From: Leptospira ellinghausenii
GTDB lineage: Bacteria; Spirochaetota; Leptospiria; Leptospirales; Leptospiraceae
Length of the DNA: 64,000 nt
Assembly (NCBI RefSeq): GCF_003114815.1
Contig: NZ_BFAZ01000009.1
Span: 744,001 to 808,000, forward strand
Direction of reading: 5' to 3'
This document shows positions 46,522 through 54,843 of this stretch, in pieces. Below the pieces are notes generated by a model that was given only the letters and a program-made list of their open reading frames with translations, ran no database searches and was not told where the DNA came from. The translations under genes were made by a program, and so were the position numbers. Each line of letters starts with the position of its first letter. Position 1 is the stretch's first letter.

Positions 46522-47508
46522 TTATTTTTTGTAACTCAACTCTAACATACGATTTACAGATTTTTGGGCAAGTGAAATCACTTCCTCATCCAAAAAGATT
46601 TCAAATTGTTCTTTTAATAATGCATCTCTAACTTTTTCCAAAGTAATTTTTTTCATGTGAGGGCATGTTTGGCATGTAGAGACAAATTCTTTTTCAGGGA
46701 ATTCAGCACGTAAATTATCTCCCATCGAACATTCTGTCACTAACATGATTTTATCAGTTTTACTCTTACGAATGAAATCAACCATTTGAGATGTCGAACC
46801 AGAAAAATCAGCTTCCTTTACGACATCTTCATGGCACTCAGGGTGAGTGATGACAGTGACTCCACCAGGAAACAAACGTTTTGCGGATCTGATATCCTCC
46901 GGAGTATACATCTCATGAACCATACAACGGCCAGGATGTGAGATGATGGTTTTGGTCGTTTGGTTCCGAACATTGCCTGCTAAGTATTCATCCGGTAAAA
47001 AGATAACAGTATCCCCTTCCACAGCATTTACAATTTGTACGGCATTTGCTGAAGTACAACAAACATCCGTTTCTGCCTTCACTTCCGCCGAACAGTTCAC
47101 ATAGGTAACAACTGGAACACCAGGGTATTTTGCTTTTAATGCTTTAACATCATCTCGAGTGATCGATTCAGCAAGGGAACAACCTGCTTTTGGATCAGCA
47201 ATGAGTACCTTTTTTTCAGGAGATAAAATTTTGGCAGTTTCCGCCATAAAATGTACTCCATTAAACAATATCATAGAGGCAGATGTTTCTTTCGCCATCT
47301 TAGAAAGATACAATGAATCACCAATGATATCGGACACCCCCCAAAATACATCGGGTGTCATATAATTATGACCGAGGATCACGGCATTTTTTTCTTTTTT
47401 CAATCGATTGATTTCTTCGGTAAGAGGGAGGATACGTTCCTCAATTTCATGAGGAAGGTAAATGGGATTTAATTTTTGAACCAATTGGTCTTTTGTGACT
47501 AGTGACAT
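46522..47508 (-). CDS. nadA: Quinolinate synthase
   Basis: 328 residues. Three iron-sulfur cysteines are in context: [20 protein letters not shown] (near 137), TECSMGDN and [11 protein letters not shown] (near 277). Substrate-binding motifs [20 protein letters not shown] and THPECHEDV are intact. It condenses iminoaspartate and dihydroxyacetone phosphate into quinolinate, the NAD precursor. NadB and NadC are not in the window. It precedes ispF by 1 base. Confidence 0.96.
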   Translation of the reverse strand: MSLVTKDQLVQKLNPIYLPHEIEERILPLTEEINRLKKEKNAVILGHNYMTPDVFWGVSDIIGDSLYLSKMAKETSASMILFNGVHFMAETAKILSPEKKVLIADPKAGCSLAESITRDDVKALKAKYPGVPVVTYVNCSAEVKAETDVCCTSANAVQIVNAVEGDTVIFLPDEYLAGNVRNQTTKTIISHPGRCMVHEMYTPEDIRSAKRLFPGGVTVITHPECHEDVVKEADFSGSTSQMVDFIRKSKTDKIMLVTECSMGDNLRAEFPEKEFVSTCQTCPHMKKITLEKVRDALLKEQFEIFLDEEVISLAQKSVNRMLELSYKK

Positions 47509-47527
47509 TTTATACTCCTATTAACAA

Positions 47528-48046
47528 TCATTGGAATGGATCAGACCCAAGTACGGTGTCTGTTTCACGAAGTCCCGAATCAACGGGTGGAACGGAATTC
47601 TCAAGAGAACCACATTGGTTCATTGCTTCTTGCCATGAAGTTTCCGCAGAGGAAGTTCCTGTACGTTGGACTCTTCTATATTCGGAATTGGAGGCAAATG
47701 AACTCTGGTTACATGCTTTTGCAATATTATAAGTTAAGTTAATTTTCGAAAAACAATCAAAATACAAAACAGCGACTGAATCCGTACTCAATTCTCTTGG
47801 TTGGATCTGTGCTTTTAATTTGGAGATAAGACCTGGGCAAACGTTTGTACTTACTTCAGCCACTGCCACACAATTTGCTTCTGTCAGAATAAATCTTTGA
47901 CAAGCAGATTGCACGGGGCTCCCTTGAGTGAGTAACGTACTCAAAAGTTCTGAATTTGAATCTTCACTGGATTTTTTCGTACAGGCAAAGTCCATACACA
48001 CAATGCCAATGAACAAAAAGAAAACCATCTTCATCCTATTCATCAC
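47528..48046 (-). CDS. Cysteine-rich lipoprotein, unknown function
   Basis: 172 residues. The signal peptide ends in a lipobox-like DFAC, and the mature part begins TKKSSEDSNSE, a typical flexible tether. Six further cysteines (ACQRF, ANCVAV, VCPGL, FDCFS, ACNQS, QCGSL) suggest disulfides. The start is GTG 48046 with AAGGAG 9 bases upstream. The first codons overlap, head to head, the N-terminal codons of the divergent gene at 48009. I do not recognise a family. Confidence 0.6.
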   Translation of the reverse strand: MMNRMKMVFFLFIGIVCMDFACTKKSSEDSNSELLSTLLTQGSPVQSACQRFILTEANCVAVAEVSTNVCPGLISKLKAQIQPRELSTDSVAVLYFDCFSKINLTYNIAKACNQSSFASNSEYRRVQRTGTSSAETSWQEAMNQCGSLENSVPPVDSGLRETDTVLGSDPFQ

Positions 48047-48761
48047 AATTCTACTCTCCTTCTTACTTGGTGGTCTTGTCTATATCCTTTTTCTCAAAAA
48101 AACCAAAGAGAATCCCAAAGAATCCTCTTTTGATTCACATTCCGAGATCTATTGGCAGAGGTTACAAAATCGCCCAGAGGTCCTAAAAGGGCCAGGGTAT
48201 CCAAGTGACCTTAGGGATTTTTTGGAAACGATTCGAGGTAAGGAATCCTATCTCTGGAATGGGGACAGAGAAGAAACATATCGTTATTTACTCCAAGAAT
48301 TTCCAGATGAAAGAGGGAATGTTTTATATGCTGTCTATGTCGCTTTTATGAATTGGAAGGACAAAAGTTTGGAAATTGAATCTTCTCCTTCACTCTCCCA
48401 ATACGAAAAACTAACGGCCGTAAACCGCCTCAAAGAAGAAATATTTCCCAAATTTTTAAATGATCTTATTTTTCCAAAACACCCTACTTCTCCACCTATG
48501 ATTTTATTGTCTTTTTTGGAGGATTACATTCAGAGAAATCCCTATAGTTATGCAAGGGAACGAAAACGCATTTTTCTACGTAAAAAAGAAACACTTTACC
48601 AACAGGAAAAATGGGACATCCAATCCTGGGAAAGTCCTTCCTTTTACCGACAGGTAGTCGAGTTACTGTACGAGAGGGAAATGAAGGAAATGTCCGAAGA
48701 GGAAAAAACTTTTTATCGTAGTTCTAAAATCGAGGAATTGAAATCGGATTTTTGGAATTGA
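48009..48761 (+). CDS. Single-pass membrane protein with charged helical domain, unknown function
   Basis: About 250 residues from ATG 48009 (another ATG is at 48003; a GTG at 47928 would bury the gene deeper in the divergent lipoprotein). A membrane anchor lies at about 6-26, followed by a very charged helical domain (EIYWQRLQNRPEVL; LLSFLEDYIQRNPYSYARERKRIFLRKK is one region, near 178-205). The length, anchor and helical content recall lipase-chaperone-type proteins, but I see no diagnostic motif. No Shine-Dalgarno is visible. The stop TGA lies inside the TTGACA of the next promoter. Confidence 0.55.
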   Translation: MNKKKTIFILFITILLSFLLGGLVYILFLKKTKENPKESSFDSHSEIYWQRLQNRPEVLKGPGYPSDLRDFLETIRGKESYLWNGDREETYRYLLQEFPDERGNVLYAVYVAFMNWKDKSLEIESSPSLSQYEKLTAVNRLKEEIFPKFLNDLIFPKHPTSPPMILLSFLEDYIQRNPYSYARERKRIFLRKKETLYQQEKWDIQSWESPSFYRQVVELLYEREMKEMSEEEKTFYRSSKIEELKSDFWN

Positions 48762-48789
48762 CAAGACATGTTTCCATCCCCCATATAAG
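48758..48789 (+). promoter_or_regulatory. Possible promoter of the LpoB-like gene
   Basis: A consensus -35 TTGACA (48758-48763) overlaps the upstream stop codon, and TATAAG (48784-48789) is just before the ATG at 48797. The 20-base spacer is longer than usual. TATAAG is also the loop of a perfect five-base stem (CCCCA/TGGGG, 48779-48794), so the site may be regulated or simply coincidental. Confidence 0.35.
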
Positions 48790-48796
48790 TGGGGTT

Positions 48797-49375
48797 ATGA
48801 AACAAATTCTATTCTCCTTTCTCTTAGTAGGATTCTTATTCCAATGCAGTTCCAGTCCCAAAAGACTCGACAATGCTGATGATTATATCTCCGACTCAGG
48901 TGGACTGACTAGCCAAGAATTGGTGAAAGCGGCCGAAAAATTAGCAGGCCAAATTGGGGAGTATTTCAAAGAAAACCCACATGAAGAAGGTGTTTTTGTG
49001 GCACACTTCCCTACACGTAACGATACATCAGAACAAATCCAAACAGAACTTTTTGACAATGCGTTTGTATCCAAACTCATCAAAAATAAAATTTACACAG
49101 TTCGTACCAAAACAAGAGAACAATCTCTCAATGAAATCCAGTTCAGTTTGTCCGGACTCACTTCCAATCGTTTATCCATTGGAAAACTGAAATCCCCTAA
49201 CTTTTTTGTTCGCTGTGACATCAACGAAAACATGTTCACATCGAATGGAGAAAAAATCGTTGAGCAGTCAATTAACATTGAACTCGTAGAAGTGGAAACC
49301 ACCATTGCGGTTTGGTCAGAAAAGGTATCGTATAGAAAATTAGCAGTTCGAGGAAACAAAGGGGTTAGTTGGTAA
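48797..49375 (+). CDS. LpoB-like penicillin-binding-protein activator lipoprotein
   Basis: About 192 residues from ATG 48797, which gives a signal peptide and lipobox LFQC (Cys near 17). The mature part has VAHFPTRNDTSEQIQTELF (near 76) and a later RCDINENMF strand, matching the LpoB/COG3417 family of outer-membrane lipoproteins that activate bifunctional penicillin-binding proteins. In other bacteria such genes sit next to COG3014 lipoproteins, as here. The activation role is inferred from family; no PBP gene is nearby. Confidence 0.72.
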   Translation: MKQILFSFLLVGFLFQCSSSPKRLDNADDYISDSGGLTSQELVKAAEKLAGQIGEYFKENPHEEGVFVAHFPTRNDTSEQIQTELFDNAFVSKLIKNKIYTVRTKTREQSLNEIQFSLSGLTSNRLSIGKLKSPNFFVRCDINENMFTSNGEKIVEQSINIELVEVETTIAVWSEKVSYRKLAVRGNKGVSW

Positions 49376-49391
49376 TCCCTTCCACCATTGC

Positions 49392-50798
49392 ATGAAAAAA
49401 TCATTTCTCTTTCTTTTTCTTCTCATTCTCGGTTGTGCCAGTGATTACAACAAAGTCATCCAAGCAACCGAATCAGCATACTACGGACAGGATTATGATT
49501 CTGCCATTCCTAAAATTAGAGAACTGTTTGAAGGTTCATCGAATAAGGACAAACTTCTATTTTTGATGGAAGCTGGTATGATCTTTCATACCAAAGGTGA
49601 CTACGTCACTTCCAATAAAGTTTTCAAAGAAGCAGAAGACATTGCAGACAATATCAAAGTCAGTATGACACGGTCTGGACTTTCGTTCATCCTTTCCGAT
49701 AACGAATCCAATTATACTGGGGAAGATTTTGAAAGGGTAATGATTAAGTTTTACATAGCGAACAATTACCTGTTACAAGGTGACACTAATAACGCAAAAA
49801 TATATTTCAGACGATTGGATTTTGAACTGAAAGAAATGCGTTTTTTGGCAGCAGAATACCGCCAAAACAATGCAGCTCGTCTCATCGATGCGTATGTATC
49901 TGAAAAACTTGGTCGTTATAATGATGCAAGAGTTCAATACAAAAATATGGAACAACTCATCGGCAAAAGCCAAAACCTAATTGCCGATAGATATATGTTA
50001 GCTTACCGAGAAGGAGATTCTTCAGACCAATCGAAATACTCTGCAGGCCGTTCTAGCTTACAAGCTTACAATCGTTCCATGCAAAGAACTTCACCTGAAA
50101 ATGAAAAACTTTCAGAAGTCATTATCATTCATGAGGCAGGAAAATCTGCGATCAAGATGTCTAGAGGACGCCTCATTGAAGACGAATATTTTTCTGCTGC
50201 CCTTCGCGGTGCAGTAGAAGTTGGACTTCGTGCCAAAGGGGCTGGTGCCTCCCTCGCAGGAGCCATAGCAGCACTTTCTGTAGCAGAGAATCCAATTCCT
50301 GTTTATAAAGAAAGAGATCCAAAAGGTTCCCTTCCCAAACGATATTACATCAATGGAGTGGATGTTGGGTATTCCGACATCATGAACAATTACTCCGAAA
50401 CAGCGATGAACAATTTTAATGAGAACTACAAAGCTCTCATTACCAAAAACCTAACTTCCTTATCACTTAAGGTAGTCGCAGCAGTGATAGCATCGGAAGC
50501 CATGGCACGAGCCATTGAATCTGGTGGAAAAGGGAAAAATAATGACCTAGTTTCCGGTCTCATTCGTGTAGCAGCAGGGGCTGCTGCAGGTCTTGCTGTT
50601 TCACAAACCATTGCACCAGACCTTCGTTGTTGGAGGACCATACCTTCCAATTTCCAAGTAAAACGAATCTTTTTGGCACCAGGTGAATACGATTTTAAAG
50701 TAGAATCGCCAGGTTCTGTTGTGACAAGTGCACCGAGAAAATTGTTAGTGGAAGAAGGAAAACCTTTATTTGTATCGGTGAGATCCTACTCCAACTAA
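49392..50798 (+). CDS. COG3014-like lipoprotein with TPR-like helices
   Basis: 468 residues. The signal peptide ends in LILGC (Cys15). Residues 20-210 are helical repeats of TPR type (YYGQDYDSAIPKIRELFE; KLGRYNDARVQYKNME). The middle part holds a Gly/Ala-rich hydrophobic region (about 283-305) and another at about 395-410, and the end is beta-rich (RIFLAPGEYDFKVESPG). This order fits the COG3014 family, commonly next to LpoB-like genes. It follows that gene by 16 bases, so both are likely in one operon serving the cell wall or outer membrane. Confidence 0.7.
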   Translation: MKKSFLFLFLLILGCASDYNKVIQATESAYYGQDYDSAIPKIRELFEGSSNKDKLLFLMEAGMIFHTKGDYVTSNKVFKEAEDIADNIKVSMTRSGLSFILSDNESNYTGEDFERVMIKFYIANNYLLQGDTNNAKIYFRRLDFELKEMRFLAAEYRQNNAARLIDAYVSEKLGRYNDARVQYKNMEQLIGKSQNLIADRYMLAYREGDSSDQSKYSAGRSSLQAYNRSMQRTSPENEKLSEVIIIHEAGKSAIKMSRGRLIEDEYFSAALRGAVEVGLRAKGAGASLAGAIAALSVAENPIPVYKERDPKGSLPKRYYINGVDVGYSDIMNNYSETAMNNFNENYKALITKNLTSLSLKVVAAVIASEAMARAIESGGKGKNNDLVSGLIRVAAGAAAGLAVSQTIAPDLRCWRTIPSNFQVKRIFLAPGEYDFKVESPGSVVTSAPRKLLVEEGKPLFVSVRSYSN

Positions 50799-50814
50799 CA
50801 GTTCTTATTTTAGA

Positions 50815-52005
50815 TTAATCGTTTTTCCTTCGTAAAAAAGCAGGAATATCATAATCCTCTCCATAATTTTGAAATGGGGAGGATTGTTTTTGTGCTCCAA
50901 AACTTCGATTCCCTTGTCGAATCCCTCTTGGGATTTCTGATTCTTTTGAAAAACCAGATTCTTTTTCATCGGATTTTTTGAGATATACCATTGGGGAAAT
51001 CGATTCTTCAGACCCGACGACCTTTTGTTCTCTCTGGTATTGTTTTCCTTTTTTAGAGAAACCTGTAGCAATCACTGTTACTCGGATTTGGTCGGATAGG
51101 CTTTGGTCTTCATTGAGACCAATGATGATATTGGCATCTGGATCTGCTTGTGCAGTGATGATTTGGGAAACTTCATTCCATTCATGTATGGTGAGATCGT
51201 TTCCACCCGTTACGTTGATGAGAAGGGATTTAGCTCCCTGGATACTCGAATCCTCGAGCAAGGTATTGTTGATCGCTTGTTCCACGGCTTCTGAAACACG
51301 TGTTTCCCCACGTCCTTCCCCTACACCCAAAATCGCATCACCCGTGTCTTTCATGATGGTTTTTACATCAGCAAAATCCACATTGATGATTCCTGGATGG
51401 TTGATGATATCACTGATGCCACGAACACCATTTAACAAGATATCATCGATCACCCGAAAGGCCATGTCCACGGGAGTATTTTTATCGACTACTTGGAAAA
51501 TAGAATCATTACGTATGGTGATCAGGGTATCTACATTCGCACGAAGTTGGTCAATTCCTTGTTTGGCAAGTTCAGCTCTTCGTTTCCCTTCAAATGAAAA
51601 AGGAACTGTTACCACACCAACCACTAAACATTTTAATTCTTTTGCAATTGCTGCAATGATCGGAGCAGCTCCAGTTCCAGTTCCACCACCCATTCCGGCA
51701 GTGACAAACACCATGTCGGCACCTTTTAAGGCAGATACAATCCGTTCCTTATCTTCTAAAGCGGCTTTTTCTCCGAGTTCAGGATCACCTCCAGCACCCA
51801 TACCACGGGTCACTTTATTACCCAATTGGATTTTGACTTCGACGGGAGATTTGAGTAATACTTGTTCGTCGGTGTTCATCACAATGAAGTCAACACCTGT
51901 CATTTTGGAATGTACCATTCTTGTGACGGCATTCATTCCACCACCGCCAACTCCAATGACTTTGATAATAGCTGGGCTAGTTTTTTCTTCTTCTAGGTAT
52001 AACAT
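50815..52005 (-). CDS. ftsZ: Cell division protein FtsZ
   Basis: 396 residues. The GTP-binding tubulin signature [12 protein letters not shown] is near residue 113, [13 protein letters not shown] near 20, and the T7 loop [11 protein letters not shown] near 213. The C-terminal peptide DIPAFLRRK, which binds FtsA and other partners, is intact after a variable linker. It polymerises into the division ring. The ATG at 52005 has AAGGA 7 bases upstream. It is the last of ftsQ-ftsA-ftsZ; its stop is 16 bases from the stop of the convergent COG3014 gene. Confidence 0.98.
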   Translation of the reverse strand: MLYLEEEKTSPAIIKVIGVGGGGMNAVTRMVHSKMTGVDFIVMNTDEQVLLKSPVEVKIQLGNKVTRGMGAGGDPELGEKAALEDKERIVSALKGADMVFVTAGMGGGTGTGAAPIIAAIAKELKCLVVGVVTVPFSFEGKRRAELAKQGIDQLRANVDTLITIRNDSIFQVVDKNTPVDMAFRVIDDILLNGVRGISDIINHPGIINVDFADVKTIMKDTGDAILGVGEGRGETRVSEAVEQAINNTLLEDSSIQGAKSLLINVTGGNDLTIHEWNEVSQIITAQADPDANIIIGLNEDQSLSDQIRVTVIATGFSKKGKQYQREQKVVGSEESISPMVYLKKSDEKESGFSKESEIPRGIRQGNRSFGAQKQSSPFQNYGEDYDIPAFLRRKND

Positions 52006-52015
52006 TCATTTTTCC

Positions 52016-53254
52016 TTAGAGATTATTCTCCATCCAACGACGAACCTTCTTCATCCATCCCTCTCCTTCGGAAACGGAATGCATGTTTTTTTGTTCCAAG
52101 TTTTGTATTTTTGAACTGTATTTGATTAGGCCAACCGCAGTTGCATATTCAGGGCTTGCAATTCTTTCCACAAGACCACTCATTCCTGCTGGTTTTGCAC
52201 GTCCTACAGATAATCGAAGTACCTCTTCTGCAGTGGATTCAATGCCCTGTAATAAAGAAGTGCCTCCTGTTAGGATCACTCCTCCCGCCAAACTTGACTT
52301 ATACCCTGATCGTACCAGTTCATGGTCGATCATTTCTAAAATTTCACGAACCCTTGGTTCTAAAATTTCAACAAGTTCTTGGCGGAATACAGAACGTGAT
52401 GGACGACCTGATATAGATGGAATTTCAAATTTTTCTGTTGGGTCCACCATATCAATTTTTGTGTGGCCGTATCGTTTTTTGATGATTTCTGCTGTTTCTA
52501 CAGTGGTTTTAAGTCCAATGGAAATATCACTTGTGATATGAAATCCACCAAACGGAACAACCGAGGAAAATGCGATTCCCCCATCCACATAAATGATGAT
52601 ATCACAAATGCCTGCACCAATATCGACAACTGCTGTTCCTAAATCTTTTTCACCAGCTGTCAAAATAGCTTCAGAAGAGGCAAGGCTTGATAAAACTTTG
52701 TCCATTTGCAAAAGCCCTGCTTGTTCCACACAACGATCAATATTATTGAGAGCAGTGTTTCCACAGGACACAATATGAACTTCGGCTTCTAAACGAACAC
52801 CTGTCATCCCAATTGGATCTTTGATGTTCACTTGGTCATCTACTTTGAATTCTTTTGTAAGAACATGAATTACTTGTTGGTCATTGGGAACATGTACAGC
52901 TTGTGCTGCTTCCACAACACGCATGATATCCATTTCCGAAACAATCCGTTCTCTGTTTGTAACAGCAATGATTCCTTTTTCATTAAAACCATGTACTGAT
53001 TTTCCAGAAACATTCACAACAACAGAAGTGATCTCTTGGCCAGCCATGAGTTCTGCATCACCAAACGCCTCTATGATGGACTTAGTGGTGGTTTCAATAT
53101 TAACAATAGAACCGTTTTTGATCCCAGTAGAAGGATAAACTCCTGTTCCAATGATTTCAATTTCATGCTCTCCTAACAGTCGTCCAATGACAACCTTGAT
53201 AAGAGAAGATCCGAGATCCAATGCAGTTATAATAGGTGAATCATCTTCGATCAT
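52016..53254 (-). CDS. ftsA: Cell division protein FtsA
   Basis: 412 residues of the actin fold. The phosphate-1 motif is [16 protein letters not shown] (near 8), phosphate-2 [14 protein letters not shown] (near 213) and the adenosine motif [18 protein letters not shown] (near 330). The C-terminus [15 protein letters not shown] is an amphipathic membrane-binding helix. It anchors FtsZ to the membrane. The start is 1 base after the ftsQ stop, with no Shine-Dalgarno, so it depends on coupling with ftsQ. Confidence 0.97.
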   Translation of the reverse strand: MIEDDSPIITALDLGSSLIKVVIGRLLGEHEIEIIGTGVYPSTGIKNGSIVNIETTTKSIIEAFGDAELMAGQEITSVVVNVSGKSVHGFNEKGIIAVTNRERIVSEMDIMRVVEAAQAVHVPNDQQVIHVLTKEFKVDDQVNIKDPIGMTGVRLEAEVHIVSCGNTALNNIDRCVEQAGLLQMDKVLSSLASSEAILTAGEKDLGTAVVDIGAGICDIIIYVDGGIAFSSVVPFGGFHITSDISIGLKTTVETAEIIKKRYGHTKIDMVDPTEKFEIPSISGRPSRSVFRQELVEILEPRVREILEMIDHELVRSGYKSSLAGGVILTGGTSLLQGIESTAEEVLRLSVGRAKPAGMSGLVERIASPEYATAVGLIKYSSKIQNLEQKNMHSVSEGEGWMKKVRRWMENNL

Positions 53255-53255
53255 A

Positions 53256-53987
53256 TTAATGGTATACTGCGTCTTCTCCTCTTAAATCAATAGAGACCGC
53301 TTTGATGGACTCAGCTTCCATATAAGCAAGAGATGCATATAACTTACGAAATACGTTTAATTCTAATTTATCACCTATAAAAACTTTCATTGATTTTGGT
53401 GATTTTAAGTACATTGTATAATTACCGTCACGTTCAGCGACAAGTTCGGAAATTCGAGTGGAAAGGGCAGGGTAAAGAGATAGGGCATATCGCATTTCTT
53501 TGGTAATATCAAAAATCTGTCTGCCTTCTAGTTTATGTTCTCCAACAACGAATGACCCGCTAATGACGATTAAATGGGTATTTAAAACTTGGTCTTTGGA
53601 TAAGATCTCCAAATTTTCATCCACTTCGTATAAAGAACTTCCTACATGTATGACAAATTCTGCGACTTTCTCCTCTATATGAACCAAAAGAAATCCATCA
53701 GGATCTCTTGTGATTCGAACTTTTTTGATCCGAGGATGACTGGAGAGTTTTTTTTCCCAATCCTTCCAATCACTCATATTAGGCGAGTCTGCATCCGTTC
53801 CCAAGTAAACCAAAAGGTCCGTTGGAGTTAGGTACTTTTGACCTTCCCATTCCACACGAACGACTGGTTTGACTGGCCTACCCCATCTAAATACCAATCC
53901 GAGAGCCAAAAGCCCTGAGAAAACAAGGAGGATCGGAATCACACGCCCAAATCGTTTTTCTTTGATTTCTTGGGGGGTGTCAACCAT
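53256..53987 (-). CDS. ftsQ: Cell division protein FtsQ
   Basis: 243 residues. A short basic cytoplasmic tail (KEKRFGR) and one membrane helix (about 16-34) are followed by a POTRA domain ([44 protein letters not shown]), then the beta domain. It links early and late division proteins. It has the expected place before ftsA and ftsZ, but no mur genes are next to it. No ribosome-binding site precedes its ATG; a 17-base palindrome sits 5 bases upstream. Confidence 0.9.
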   Translation of the reverse strand: MVDTPQEIKEKRFGRVIPILLVFSGLLALGLVFRWGRPVKPVVRVEWEGQKYLTPTDLLVYLGTDADSPNMSDWKDWEKKLSSHPRIKKVRITRDPDGFLLVHIEEKVAEFVIHVGSSLYEVDENLEILSKDQVLNTHLIVISGSFVVGEHKLEGRQIFDITKEMRYALSLYPALSTRISELVAERDGNYTMYLKSPKSMKVFIGDKLELNVFRKLYASLAYMEAESIKAVSIDLRGEDAVYH

Positions 53988-53992
53988 ATATT

Positions 53993-54009
53993 AATTATGT
54001 CACATAATT
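53993..54009. promoter_or_regulatory. Palindrome directly upstream of ftsQ
   Basis: AATTATGT (53993-54000), one base, then ACATAATT (54002-54009) is a perfect 8-1-8 inverted repeat ending 5 bases from the ftsQ start codon. On the minus strand it contains CATAAT, a good -10 box about 6 bases before the ATG. It may be an operator over the promoter of ftsQAZ. Confidence 0.45.
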
Positions 54010-54042
54010 GGATAGTTTGGAAAGCATTTATCAACAGGGCAT

Positions 54043-54070
54043 AAAAAAAGGCCAGGCGAACCTGACCTTT
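54043..54070 (-). terminator. Rho-independent terminator
   Basis: Read on the minus strand, AAAGGTCAGG and CCTGGCCTTT (54070-54061 and 54056-54047) pair over ten bases with one T-G wobble, with a TTCG tetraloop and a seven-T tail. It ends the small exported-protein gene at 54100 and separates it from ftsQAZ. Confidence 0.85.
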
Positions 54071-54078
54071 CTCGCGAG

Positions 54079-54097
54079 ACTCAATTGGAAATTGAGT
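54079..54097. repeat. Second inverted repeat between stop codon and terminator
   Basis: ACTCAATT (54079-54086) and AATTGAGT (54090-54097) are perfect arms with a three-base loop. They start 3 bases after the stop of the 54100 gene and lie next to the self-complementary TCTCGCGAGA (54070-54079), so the 3' untranslated region can form several hairpins in a row. Confidence 0.5.
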
Positions 54098-54099
54098 GC

Positions 54100-54465
54100 T
54101 TAGTTGTGAGCTACCTGCATGGACTCTGCACGCATGTCCATAGAGACAGTTTGGTATTTTTTAGCTTCTTTTTCAAGAGCCTCAGCACGGCGAAGAAGTT
54201 CTTTCTTCTCGTTCATTTGGCTAAGAGCTTTACCACCTCGAGTTGATCCAGCTCTATCACGAAGAGCTTGAGCCAATTCTGTTTTTTCTTTCGCAACATT
54301 CGCAAGGTATTCTGAAACTGCAGATTTTTGCGCTGGAGTAGTTGCTTGTTCAATCATAGCAGACTCCAAAAGCTCCAATCTTTCGTTTGTGTCTATAGCA
54401 TGTAGATTTGATGTTGCAAGTCCCATTGCTAAGATTCCTGTTGCGATTATTTTTGTTGTTTTCAT
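54100..54465 (-). CDS. Small exported helical protein, unknown function
   Basis: 121 residues. A signal peptide (MKTTKIIATGILAMGLATS, cleavage probably after HA near residue 23) leads to an all-helical, highly charged mature part of about 98 residues with heptad-like patterns (EYLANVAKEKTELAQALRD; EKKELLRRAEALEKEAKKY). It is probably a soluble periplasmic protein that oligomerises. It has a good Shine-Dalgarno (GAGAGG), its own strong terminator and an upstream region with palindromic sites, which suggests strong or regulated expression. I do not recognise a family. Confidence 0.7.
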   Translation of the reverse strand: MKTTKIIATGILAMGLATSNLHAIDTNERLELLESAMIEQATTPAQKSAVSEYLANVAKEKTELAQALRDRAGSTRGGKALSQMNEKKELLRRAEALEKEAKKYQTVSMDMRAESMQVAHN

Positions 54466-54611
54466 GTGATCCTCTCTAGATCGGGAACCTCTTTTTCCGA
54501 TTCCCTTTTTCTTTATGACTATACGATTCCTAAAATAAGGATTAATTTCAATCCTAAAAACTTGAAAAAAACCTCGATTTCACTCAAATCATTGAAAAAT
54601 CTTTCTTTTTG

Positions 54612-54646
54612 GATTAATATTAATCAAATACAGATTAATATTAATC
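54612..54646. promoter_or_regulatory. Two identical 14-base palindromes 21 bases apart
   Basis: GATTAATATTAATC occurs at 54612-54625 and again at 54633-54646. Each copy is a perfect palindrome, and the start-to-start distance of 21 bases is two helical turns, so a pair of dimers would bind the same DNA face. A weaker copy, GATTAATTTCAATC, lies at 54540-54553 over the possible -35 of the 54100 gene. This looks like an operator array; the regulator is not known. Confidence 0.55.
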
Positions 54647-54759
54647 ATTTTGAGGATTTTTGACCTCAATTTGGATGGATACGAGTATATTCGGTCCATT
54701 CTTTGGGTCAGGGCCTATCAAAAAAACCACGGAAGAAGGGTGGAAACACTTGGCTCCCT

Positions 54760-54790
54760 AAAAAAAAGACCCTCGCTTGGAGGGCCTTTT
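54760..54790 (-). terminator. Rho-independent terminator of the caspase gene
   Basis: Read on the minus strand, AAAAGGCCCTC pairs with GAGGGTCTTTT (one C-A mismatch) around a five-base loop, and is followed by a run of T residues. It lies 54 bases after the stop of the caspase-family gene. Confidence 0.75.
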
Positions 54791-54843
54791 ACCTAAGAAC
54801 TTGGCTGGAAGGGCAGTTTCCTTCCCTTCCGCATTGGTTTGGA

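Larger units (their letters stand above)
54466..54843. other. Gene-free region with regulatory sequences
   Basis: This 378-base stretch has no convincing gene on either strand. From left to right it holds the minus-strand leader and likely promoter of the 54100 gene (TATAGT at 54523-54518 on the minus strand, with TTAATC 16 bases upstream), a degenerate palindrome (54540-54553), two perfect palindromes (54612-54646), about 110 bases without recognisable signal, and the terminator of the caspase gene (54760-54790). Confidence 0.6.

Noticed and set aside
47528..47742. Small plus-strand frames inside the cysteine-rich lipoprotein gene
   Set aside because: They have no start signals and no family resemblance; the minus-strand frame has a lipobox and Shine-Dalgarno.
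50978..52114. A 378-codon open frame on the plus strand opposite ftsZ and the end of ftsA
   Set aside because: It is an antisense shadow of ftsZ with skewed Ser/Pro-rich composition, no ribosome-binding site and no recognisable motif.
54466..54663. A 65-codon plus-strand frame in the gene-free region
   Set aside because: It starts inside the leader of the 54100 gene, runs through the palindromes and has AT-rich low-complexity composition without a ribosome-binding site.
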